Shown here one piece after another: positions 1-5,459 of a DNA stretch of 7,095 bases (the first letter of the stretch is position 1; each line of letters opens with the position of its first letter). Source of the DNA: Bacillota bacterium (GTDB taxonomy: Bacteria; Bacillota; Clostridia; Lachnospirales; Cellulosilyticaceae); the NCBI GenBank assembly GCA_023436395.1, contig JAEZJJ010000086.1, positions 1 to 7,095 of the forward strand, written 5' to 3'. The notes below the pieces were generated by a model. It did not search any database. It saw only the letters and a list, made by a program, of their open reading frames with translations, and was not told the origin of the DNA. Position numbers and translations under genes: made by a program.

Positions 1-65
1 TACCCGTGCTCTGTAGTGTATTACTATTCCACGCAAATAATACTACCAAAGTAAGAAGAATGCAA

Positions 66-134
66 CTTTTTCATGTAACTGTTTGTGTCGCAAGCGTAGC
101 GTAGCGATATGGAAACATATATGTGATGAAAAAG
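66..134. repeat. Nested stem-loop with GC-rich tandem core
   Basis: The outer arms CTTTTTCAT (66-74) and ATGAAAAAG (126-134) are perfect 9-bp complements. Inside them a second stem pairs 81-91 (GTTTGTGTCGC) with 104-116 (GCGATAT, GG bulge, AAAC), giving 11 pairs including two G-U pairs. The 12-nt loop contains a tandem AGCGT AGCGT motif. The core is much richer in GC than its surroundings. No T-run follows on either strand, so it is not a standard terminator. It may be a structured RNA, the end of an upstream transcript, or a short palindromic repeat; the sequence does not tell which. Confidence 0.5.
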
Positions 135-249
135 ATAATTCCCTAGTGATTTTATAAAAAAAACATAAATCTTTCTAAAAAAAGTAGTTGGTAACTTATA
201 AAAAGTTAAAATAACAATACACGTCACGACATATTAAACCATTTAGATA

Positions 250-258
250 TGCTATAAT
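250..258 (+). promoter_or_regulatory. Extended -10 promoter for the rRNA methyltransferase
   Basis: A consensus TATAAT at 253-258 is preceded by TGC at 250-252, the extended -10 signature. The expected -35 position (230-235, CATATT) is weak, which is typical of extended -10 promoters. Transcription would start near 265, giving a 5' leader of about 50 nt before the ATG at 315. Confidence 0.6.
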
Positions 259-314
259 ATTAACTAATAACGAACATACTGAAATAAAAGTATAAACGAA
301 ATAAGGGATAAAAT

Positions 315-1508
315 ATGAGACAAGAAATTAAAATTAAAATAAAACCATCATTTGTTAAGGCACTTAAACAAGGCTATCCTCTTATTGAGAAAGATGCTAT
401 TGCTAATCTAGAGGTATTAAAAAGCGAGGATGTCATTATTAACCTAGTAGATCCACAAAATAAATTTATAGCAAAAGGTTACTATGGCAAGCAAAATAAA
501 GGGTATGGCTGGGTATTAAGCTATAAAGAAAATGAGACAATAGATGAGGCTTTTTTTATAGAGAAGTTTAAGAAAGCTATCCAGTATCGTAAAGATTTAT
601 ATGAGAGTAAAGAAACCACAGCTTTTCGTATGTTTAATGGAGAAGGTGATGGTGTAGGTGGATTAACTATTGATTATTTTGCAGGTTATTACTTAGTGAC
701 TTGGTATAGCGAAGGAATCTATAGTTTTAAAGATGAAGTCATTAGCGCCCTACTTAAAAGTACAGAGGTAAAGGGAATTTACCAAAAGAAACGTTTTGAT
801 ACAGATGGTAAATATATAGAAGACCATGATTATGTCATGGGAGAAGTACCAGAGTGGCCTTTGATTGTGAAAGAAAGTGGGCAGCAATTTGCCATTTATC
901 TAGATGATGGGGCGATGGTAGGTATTTTCCTAGACCAAAGAGAAGTAAGAAAGCGTATTAGAGACTATTATGCTAAGGGAAAAACAGTGCTTAATACTTT
1001 TTCATATACAGGTGGTTTTTCTGTATTTGCAGCAGCAGGTGGGGCGTCTAAAACCACAAGTGTAGATTTAGCAAATCGCAGTCTAAGTAAGACAAGAGAG
1101 CAATTTAGTGTGAATGATATAGATCCAGATACGCAGTCTATTATTGTAGAAGACGTCTTCAAATACTTTAAATATGCAGTGAAAAAGGAACTTAAGTTTG
1201 ATATGGTAGTTTTAGATCCACCAAGCTTTGCACGCTCCAAGAAGTTTACCTTTAGTGCATCTAAGGACTATACAAATTTATTAAAGGAAGCGATTGCTAT
1301 TACAGAAAAGGGAGGTATCATTGTAGCCTCTACCAACTGTAGTGCTTTTAATATGGAACGTTTTAAAGGCTTTATTGATAGTGCCTTTAGTCAAATGGGA
1401 AGTAAATATACAATTCTAGAAGAATACACTTTACCAAAGGATTTTAAAACCATTGATGCTTTTAAAGAAGGAAACTACTTGAAGGTAATCTTCATTAAAA
1501 AACACTAG
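315..1508 (+). CDS. Class I SAM-dependent rRNA methyltransferase, RlmI/YwbD-type (PUA + Rossmann)
   Basis: This is a predicted cytosolic 23S rRNA (cytosine-5) methyltransferase of the RlmI/YwbD family, 397 aa, a normal family length. Residues 1 to about 75 have PUA-domain character. The family signature around residues 104-122 (FNGEGDGVGGLTIDYF) and FLDQRE (205-210) follow. The SAM-binding Rossmann domain starts with NTFSYTGGFSVFA (227-239), with acidic VD at 250-251. Motif IV is DPPSF (301-305). A TNCS motif places Cys342 where RlmI-type enzymes carry the catalytic cysteine, which supports m5C chemistry; the exact target base cannot be read. The ATG at 315 follows AAGGGAT at 303-309, a moderate Shine-Dalgarno. 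The gene appears monocistronic and I see no clear terminator directly downstream. No damage is visible. Family assignment is strong; the RlmI orthology is less certain, so no symbol is given. Confidence 0.9.
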   Translation: MRQEIKIKIKPSFVKALKQGYPLIEKDAIANLEVLKSEDVIINLVDPQNKFIAKGYYGKQNKGYGWVLSYKENETIDEAFFIEKFKKAIQYRKDLYESKETTAFRMFNGEGDGVGGLTIDYFAGYYLVTWYSEGIYSFKDEVISALLKSTEVKGIYQKKRFDTDGKYIEDHDYVMGEVPEWPLIVKESGQQFAIYLDDGAMVGIFLDQREVRKRIRDYYAKGKTVLNTFSYTGGFSVFAAAGGASKTTSVDLANRSLSKTREQFSVNDIDPDTQSIIVEDVFKYFKYAVKKELKFDMVVLDPPSFARSKKFTFSASKDYTNLLKEAIAITEKGGIIVASTNCSAFNMERFKGFIDSAFSQMGSKYTILEEYTLPKDFKTIDAFKEGNYLKVIFIKKH

Positions 1509-1525
1509 TAACTAAATGGAGTAAT

Positions 1526-1554
1526 TTGTCATTCTAAGAAGAATAGCATATGAT
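1526..1554 (+). promoter_or_regulatory. Sigma-A promoter upstream of decayed genes
   Basis: TTGTCA (1526-1531) and TATGAT (1549-1554) are separated by exactly 17 nt, a good housekeeping promoter. The start of transcription would be near 1561. The only downstream targets before the next terminator are the small membrane ORF at 1698 and the interrupted acetyltransferase at 1869, so the promoter seems to have outlived the genes it served. Confidence 0.55.
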
Positions 1555-1697
1555 AACTAGCAGATATTAGAAAAATATTAACTATAAAAAAAGCAGCTTT
1601 AACACACAAATAACTTAAGCATAAACGAAGACTTTAATACTATGACCCAAGAAGATGAATCACTATAAAGGCTAGTCATTAAATTGAGGGGGATAAT

Positions 1698-1830
1698 ATG
1701 AAGTACTATGAGCATAAGGGGACTTTGTGGTTAGGGCTGTTTTTTATTGTAGTTGGAATAGGAATGGTTGTACCCATATGCTAAGGGTGAAAATTATAAG
1801 TCATATCATATTGCAATTGAAGAGGTATAG
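1698..1830 (+). pseudogene. Small membrane-protein ORF, probably frameshifted
   Basis: A start at 1698 has an excellent Shine-Dalgarno (GAGGGGG, 1686-1692, spacing 5). The frame reads 28 aa, beginning MKYYEHKGTLWLGLFF, with one hydrophobic membrane-like segment at about residues 10-27, and stops at 1782-1784. Removing one C from the CCC at 1773-1775 lets the frame continue as PYAKGENYKSYHIAIEEV to a stop at 1828-1830 (43 aa), and the continuation looks protein-like. I therefore favour a frameshifted remnant, though an intact 28-aa membrane peptide is possible. It lies just upstream of another damaged gene and shares its promoter. I do not recognise the family. Confidence 0.35.
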
Positions 1831-1868
1831 GGGATATTGATAGAGTAATCGTAAAAAGGGGAGATAGG

Positions 1869-2501
1869 ATGAAAAAGTATGAAGTAGTTAATGTTGAAAT
1901 ATGGGAAAGAAAATAGCATTACAGTATCTTTAAAAACTATTTACAACCACGCTATGATATAAGTTTTGAACTGGAAGTAACTCATTTTTATACCAAAATT
2001 AAGGAAGAGAAACTTTCCTTTACTTTAGCAATGATTTTTGCCATAGCCACTTGTGCCAATGAAATAGAAGAATTTCGTTATCGTTTTAAAGATGGACAAG
2101 TAGTTAAATATAATGAGCTTAACCTTTCTTTTACCTATCTTAATAAAGAAACTGAACTTATGAAAAATGTAGTGGTGGAGATGCGAGAGAATATCCGTGA
2201 CTTTGTGAATTATGCTTATGAGGTAGCAAATAATCAAAAAGAGTATTTCACTGGTCCGATGGGGAATGATATTTATCAATTTTCCGCTATTCCTTGGATA
2301 AGTTATACTCATATTTCGCATACAGACTCGGGGAAAAAGGATAATGCAACACCTATATTTGACTGGGGAAAAATCTTTTGGCGTGAAGGCAAGATGTTTA
2401 TACCATTTTCTATTGAAGCTCATCACTCTTTTGTAGATGGTATTCATATGGGAAAATTAGCCCAAAGATTACAACAGTATTTAAATGAGTACAGTGGTTA
2501 A
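1869..2501 (+). pseudogene. CatA-like (chloramphenicol acetyltransferase family) acetyltransferase, interrupted by one in-frame TAG
   Basis: Translation from the ATG at 1869, preceded by GGGGAGATAGG, gives the family's start: MKKYEVVNVEIWERK, then a TAG at 1914-1916 (codon 16), then an uninterrupted frame to 2501. The total of 210 codons matches the usual CatA-type length (about 210-220). The N-terminal W-x-R-K...F..YL pattern spans the stop, showing that both sides belong to one gene. Later landmarks are intact: SAIPWISY (about residues 139-146) and the catalytic HHSFVDG (185-191), where the second His is the general base and the Asp is structural. The family transfers acetyl groups from acetyl-CoA in a cytosolic trimer; many clostridial members have unproven substrates. 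The next ATG (2031) would lose 54 residues and lacks a well-placed ribosome binding site, so it is an unlikely rescue. One base change (GAG or CAG to TAG) explains the defect; a sequencing error is also possible. Confidence 0.85.
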
Positions 2502-2659
2502 TTTTATAGGACGCTTAAGTCAGTATATCTGTATCAATGGAGAGTGGCAGGATAGTATTATTTTTGATAAAATAATTGATTAAAGTAGTTTGTTACATAT
2601 TTCATAAGTAAAAGTTAGAATTTGAGGAACTAAGTATATAGGAAACTATATTTTATTGA

Positions 2660-2700
2660 AAGAGTGTTATTACTTAATTTGAGAATAACACTCTTGTTTT
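2660..2700 (+). terminator. Hairpin terminator after the acetyltransferase pseudogene
   Basis: AAGAGTGTTATT (2660-2671) and AATAACACTCTT (2684-2695) form a perfect 12-bp stem with a 12-nt loop, followed by GTTTT. The stem is rather A/T-rich and the tail is short, so termination may be moderate. It lies about 160 nt after the stop codon of the acetyltransferase remnant. Confidence 0.65.
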
Positions 2701-2728
2701 CGTATGGGAAAATACACTCTTGCTACCT

Positions 2729-2816
2729 GCACTATAGAATTATGGGAATATAGGGGGATTCCCTTCTGTCATATTAAGATGGGTACTTAGTTGACACGCT
2801 CTTTGTCTGTATTGAA
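2729..2816 (-). repeat. Dispersed non-coding repeat, copy A
   Basis: Read on the minus strand, this segment aligns with 6020-6102 on the plus strand. The first 51 bases (2816 down to 2766 against 6020-6070) align without gaps at 39 identities. They share a perfect 12-mer GACAAAGAGCGT, then AGTACCC, CTTAATA and ACAG. After a divergent hairpin loop, both end in ATTC(C)TATAGTG. Copy A contains GGGAAT (2744-2749) pairing with ATTCCC (2758-2763). The two copies sit in opposite orientation, each in an intergenic gap. This is consistent with a small mobile or structured repeat; no transposase is nearby. Confidence 0.7.
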
Positions 2817-2832
2817 GAGAACCTGGGTTCTC
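2817..2832. promoter_or_regulatory. Palindrome GAGAACCTGGGTTCTC, candidate operator
   Basis: Two 7-bp arms, GAGAACC and GGTTCTC, flank a central TG. It abuts repeat copy A and lies 70 nt upstream of the metY -35 box. The two-base spacer is too short for an RNA hairpin loop, so binding by a dimeric DNA-binding protein is the more natural reading. No regulator can be named. Confidence 0.4.
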
Positions 2833-2855
2833 AAGCGGAAGAAATATGAATGACA

Positions 2856-2867
2856 ATAGCTAGCTAT
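2856..2867. promoter_or_regulatory. Palindrome ATAGCTAGCTAT, candidate operator
   Basis: This perfect 12-bp palindrome is 34 nt upstream of the metY -35 box, a position suited to an activator such as a LysR-type sulfur regulator. The assignment to any regulator is inference; only the symmetry and position are seen. Confidence 0.35.
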
Positions 2868-2901
2868 AGGAAAAGGGCATAGATAACATCAGTCAAATAT
2901 A

Positions 2902-2930
2902 TTGACGTAGTAATCTTATATGTTTACAAT
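2902..2930 (+). promoter_or_regulatory. metY promoter (sigma-A)
   Basis: TTGACG (2902-2907) and TACAAT (2925-2930) with an exact 17-nt spacer form a near-consensus promoter. Transcription would start near 2937, leaving a leader of about 67 nt. That is too short for an S-box or T-box element, so control is likely at initiation or by the small leader hairpin. Confidence 0.7.
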
Positions 2931-2948
2931 GAATTAAACAAATCAGAA

Positions 2949-2980
2949 AATTTAAACGCTAAATATAGCAAGTTTAAGTT
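2949..2980 (+). other. Stem-loop in the metY leader
   Basis: TTAAAC-GCT (2952-2960) pairs with AGC-AA-GTTTAA (2967-2977) across a 6-nt loop. A flanking G-U pair and two A-T pairs extend the stem to about 12 pairs with a 2-nt bulge. It ends about 10 nt before the GGGGG Shine-Dalgarno (2991-2995). It could stabilise the mRNA or affect ribosome access; nothing shows that it binds a ligand. Confidence 0.4.
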
Positions 2981-3003
2981 ATTAAAAAAAGGGGGATTTT
3001 TAT

Positions 3004-4281
3004 ATGGCAAATTACAAATTTAATACATTACAAGTACATGGTGGTCAAGAAGTAGATCCAGTTACCAAATCAAGAGCAGTACCTATTTATCAAACAACCT
3101 CTTATGTTTTTGATAATGCGGAGCATGGAGCAGATTTATTTGCTTTAAAACAATCAGGCAATATCTATACAAGACTTATGAATCCAACAACAGATGTATT
3201 TGAAAAGCGTATCGCCTTATTAGAAGGTGGCAAGGCAGCTTTAGCCGTAGCATCTGGATCAGCAGCTATTACTTATGCTATCTTAAATATTGCAGGTAGC
3301 GGAGATGAGATTGTAGCAGCAAGTACCTTATATGGAGGGACACATAATCTATTCGCTCATACACTTCCTAAATATGGGATTACAACACATTTTGTAGACC
3401 CAGATGATTTATCAGCTTATGAGGCAAAGATTAATGAGAAAACAAGAGCTATTTATATTGAGAGCATTGGGAATCCAAGTGGAAATATCATTGATGTAGA
3501 GGCAGTAGCTAATCTTGCCCATAAGCACAAGTTACCACTTATCGTAGATAATACCTTTGGAACACCTTATCTATTTAGACCTATTGAATTTGGAGCAGAT
3601 ATTGTAGTCCATTCAGCCACTAAATATATAGGAGGGCATGGCACAAGTATTGGAGGTGTTATTATAGATGCAGGAAATTTTGACTGGGCAGGTAGTGGTA
3701 GATTCAAAGATTTTACAACCCCAGACCCTAGCTACAGTAACCTTATCCCAGCAGAGGCTTTTGGAGAACTAGCTTTTATCCTTAGAGCCAGAGTAAACTT
3801 ACTTCGTGATACAGGGGCAGCGCTTAGTCCATTTAACTCTTTCCTATTTATCCAAGGTCTTGAAACACTTTCCCTAAGAGTAGAAAGACACGTTGAAAAT
3901 GCGAAAAAGATAGCAGAATACTTATCTCATCATCCTAAAGTAGCTTGGGTAAACTACGCTTCACTAGAGGGGAACAAGTACTATGAGCTGGCACAAAAGT
4001 ATTTTCCAAAGGGAGCAGGTGCGATTTTTACCTTTGGGGTCAAAGCAGGAGAAGATGCAGCTAGAAAGTTCACAGAAAGCTTAGAGCTTTTCTCACTCCT
4101 TGCCAATGTAGCAGATGCAAAATCCTTAGTTATTCATCCAGCAAGTACAACACATAGTCAATTAAGTGATGAAGAGCTTAAAGCAGCAGGGGCTACAAGA
4201 GATTTAGTTCGTTTATCGATTGGAATAGAAGATGTAGAAGATTTAATTGCAGATTTAGAGCAAGCATTTAATAAAATCTAA
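3004..4281 (+). CDS. metY: O-acetylhomoserine sulfhydrylase (O-acetylhomoserine aminocarboxypropyltransferase)
   Basis: This PLP-dependent cytosolic enzyme converts O-acetyl-L-homoserine plus sulfide to L-homocysteine and acetate, the direct sulfhydrylation route to methionine. The 425-aa length is normal for MetY, longer than the roughly 380 aa of typical MetB/MetC. Diagnostic parts are the N-terminal TLQVHGGQE...RAVPIYQTTSYVF, the phosphate-binding YTRLMNP (55-61), the PLP-stacking Tyr110 in STLYGGTHN, Asp182 in VDNTFGTPYL, and Lys207 in HSATKYIGGHG, which forms the Schiff base. Arg403 in LVRLSIGIE should bind the substrate carboxylate. The ATG at 3004 follows a GGGGG Shine-Dalgarno at 2991-2995. 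The gene has its own promoter and terminator, so it appears monocistronic, with no methionine-pathway neighbour in view. The reading frame is intact. MetZ-type succinyl-homoserine specificity cannot be fully excluded from motifs alone. Confidence 0.95.
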   Translation: MANYKFNTLQVHGGQEVDPVTKSRAVPIYQTTSYVFDNAEHGADLFALKQSGNIYTRLMNPTTDVFEKRIALLEGGKAALAVASGSAAITYAILNIAGSGDEIVAASTLYGGTHNLFAHTLPKYGITTHFVDPDDLSAYEAKINEKTRAIYIESIGNPSGNIIDVEAVANLAHKHKLPLIVDNTFGTPYLFRPIEFGADIVVHSATKYIGGHGTSIGGVIIDAGNFDWAGSGRFKDFTTPDPSYSNLIPAEAFGELAFILRARVNLLRDTGAALSPFNSFLFIQGLETLSLRVERHVENAKKIAEYLSHHPKVAWVNYASLEGNKYYELAQKYFPKGAGAIFTFGVKAGEDAARKFTESLELFSLLANVADAKSLVIHPASTTHSQLSDEELKAAGATRDLVRLSIGIEDVEDLIADLEQAFNKI

Positions 4282-4301
4282 TGAATAGGGTACCCCTTAA
4301 A

Positions 4302-4350
4302 AGTCCACTACAACGTATCTAAGAAGATAGGTTGTAGTGGACTCTTTTTT
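4302..4350 (+). terminator. Strong intrinsic terminator of metY
   Basis: AGTCCACTACAAC (4302-4314) pairs perfectly with GTTGTAGTGGACT (4331-4343). After one G-G mismatch, five more pairs (TATCT with AGATA) close a 4-nt AAGA loop. The hairpin is followed by CTTTTTT. It lies 20 nt after the metY stop codon. Confidence 0.93.
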
Positions 4351-4420
4351 GATTTTACCATTATAGATTGCCCAAAAAGTGGAAATAGTATTAATATAGT
4401 AGGTGAATGTCTATAGAATA

Positions 4421-4429
4421 TGTTATAGT
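4421..4429 (+). promoter_or_regulatory. Extended -10 promoter for the PIN/rnhA pair
   Basis: TGT-TATAGT at 4421-4429 fits an extended -10, with no good -35 box 17 nt upstream. A second, weaker option is TTGCCC (4368-4373) with TAATAT (4392-4397) at an 18-nt spacing. Either would give a short leader before the ATG at 4480. The preceding metY terminator makes a separate promoter here necessary. Confidence 0.45.
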
Positions 4430-4479
4430 ATATATAAAATGAAATTAATAGAGAAAGAGAAAAGTAAGGAGATTAGGGA

Positions 4480-5403
4480 ATGAGTATTTATTTAGTAGAT
4501 TTTGAAAATGTGACATCAGAGGGGTTAAGTGGCGTAGGAAGTTTAAAAGAAGGGGATAAAGTTATTCTTTTTTATAGTACAAAGGCAAATAAGATTTCAT
4601 TACCCATTCATATAGAGATATCTAAGAGCCTGGCAAGCTTTGAGTATAAAGAAGTATTAGTAGGTGGGAAAAATGCCTTAGATTATCAATTATCTACATA
4701 TTTAGGCTTTTTAATTGGTCAAAGCGAAGACACCCACTATTATATTGTAAGTAAAGATAGGGGATATGAATATCTAAGTAATTTCTGGAAGCAAACATTA
4801 AAAGATTCAGAAGAAAAAATTTGCATAGAGTATATCAGTGCCATTAAACTTGCAAAAACTGATAAAGAACAACTAGCTTCTGAAGAAAAAACAGAACAAA
4901 GAGTAGAGAAAGTAACTATAGAGCATAATAATCAAGAGGTGAAACAAGTAGCAGTAGAAGTGCCAGTAGCAGATAGGGATGAGGCACAAGTGGAGATAGA
5001 TGATGAGGTAGAGCATAAATCCACTAAAGTATTAGCAATGAAAAGTACTTATAATAAAAAGAGTTCAACTAATAAAAGAGATTTTAACAAGAAAAAACCT
5101 TCTCCAATGAATAAGAAAGGAACGCTTACAGAAGTAATCCCTTCTCTTGTGGTAAAGGAAAATGTATTTTCTTCTAGTCAAAATATTGCAAAGAGTAATG
5201 AGCAAAATCCAGGTGTGGAAAAAGAGCTTAGACAAATGATTGATAAAGAACTACAAGAAGAACAAGTAAAACGTATTGTACAGTGCTTTAATCAAGCTAG
5301 AAATAAGCAAGAATTACATCGTCGTATCGTAAAAGTATTAGGACAAGATAAAGGGACTGTAATTTATCATAAAATTAAAAAGTTAGTTAAAAAGGCGAGC
5401 TAA
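4480..5403 (+). CDS. PIN-like (NYN-type) nuclease domain protein with charged linker and C-terminal helical domain
   Basis: This 307-aa protein starts with a PIN-like fold. IYLVDFENV (3-11) supplies Asp7 and Glu9, NALDYQL (65-71) supplies Asp68, and YYIVSKDRGYEYL (87-99) supplies Asp93. Together these acidic residues match the metal-binding site of PIN/NYN ribonucleases, so RNA cleavage is the likely activity, though untested. Residues about 125-215 are low-complexity: first Glu/Gln/Val-rich and acidic (about 128-185), then Lys/Asn/Ser-rich and basic (about 190-213). A helical C-terminal segment (about 245-305), with KQELHRRIVKVLGQDKG and a basic tail, resembles a C-terminal module I associate with clostridial PIN proteins; that link is from memory. 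The start follows AAGGAG at 4466-4471. The next gene, rnhA, begins 56 nt later with no promoter or terminator between, so the two are probably cotranscribed. No antitoxin-like partner is seen, so a VapC-type toxin role is unlikely. Confidence 0.8.
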   Translation: MSIYLVDFENVTSEGLSGVGSLKEGDKVILFYSTKANKISLPIHIEISKSLASFEYKEVLVGGKNALDYQLSTYLGFLIGQSEDTHYYIVSKDRGYEYLSNFWKQTLKDSEEKICIEYISAIKLAKTDKEQLASEEKTEQRVEKVTIEHNNQEVKQVAVEVPVADRDEAQVEIDDEVEHKSTKVLAMKSTYNKKSSTNKRDFNKKKPSPMNKKGTLTEVIPSLVVKENVFSSSQNIAKSNEQNPGVEKELRQMIDKELQEEQVKRIVQCFNQARNKQELHRRIVKVLGQDKGTVIYHKIKKLVKKAS

Positions 5404-5459
5404 CAAGTAGTCACCTATAGAGTTAGTCTAACAATGAGTGATAAGGTAAGGAGAGCAAA

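Larger units (their letters stand above)
1..314. other. Intergenic region without a convincing gene
   Basis: No reading frame here combines a start, a ribosome binding site and a recognisable product. A minus-strand open frame covering about 24-227 has a low-complexity, Phe/Tyr/Ser-rich translation and crosses strong inverted repeats, so I do not call it. The stretch holds a bulged inverted repeat (GTAG-TG-TATTA at 13-23 with TAATACTAC at 38-46), a nested stem-loop at 66-134, a very A/T-rich segment at about 150-215, and an extended -10 promoter near 250-258. Whether the first bases are the tail of an upstream gene cannot be decided: two plus frames stay open from the left edge, one to a stop at 52-54 and one to a stop at 106-108, but neither tail is recognisable. 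Confidence 0.6.
2502..3003. other. Long intergenic regulatory region upstream of metY
   Basis: I see no gene in this stretch. In order it contains an A/T-only 8-bp hairpin (ATTATTTT at 2557-2564 with AAAATAAT at 2569-2576), the terminator at 2660-2700, a nonamer ACACTCTTG repeated at 2688-2696 and 2714-2722, dispersed repeat copy A (2729-2816, minus orientation), two palindromes (2817-2832 and 2856-2867), the metY promoter (2902-2930) and a leader hairpin (2949-2980). No S-box, T-box or other riboswitch core was recognised. Confidence 0.6.

Noticed and set aside
24..227. Minus-strand open frame of 67 codons
   Set aside because: Low-complexity translation with no family signature, no good ribosome binding site, and it crosses strong inverted repeats.
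968..1240. Minus-strand open frame inside the methyltransferase gene
   Set aside because: It lies opposite well-conserved SAM-binding motifs of the real gene and has no recognisable product.
1914..1916. TAG read as a sense codon (pyrrolysine or suppressor)
   Set aside because: Nothing in the window supports recoding, the position is not a known catalytic site, and a simple point mutation explains it better.
2025..2447. Minus-strand open frame of 140 codons opposite the acetyltransferase
   Set aside because: Shadow of the CatA-like frame, which carries the catalytic HHSFVDG and family motifs.
2031..2501. Shorter acetyltransferase starting at the internal ATG
   Set aside because: It would lack 54 N-terminal residues whose upstream frame still encodes family sequence, and its nearest GGAAGAG is too far from the ATG.
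2791..2819. TTGACA within repeat copy A as a promoter
   Set aside because: A perfect -35 hexamer is present, but no -10 lies at 16-18 nt; the box is part of the repeat's symmetric end.
2700..3003. S-box or T-box riboswitch before metY
   Set aside because: No recognisable core motifs, and the predicted leader after the promoter is too short.
4287..4300. GGGTACCCCTTAA as a third repeat fragment
   Set aside because: It resembles the GTACCC..CTTAA part of the repeat only over about a dozen bases and without flanking similarity, so chance is likely.
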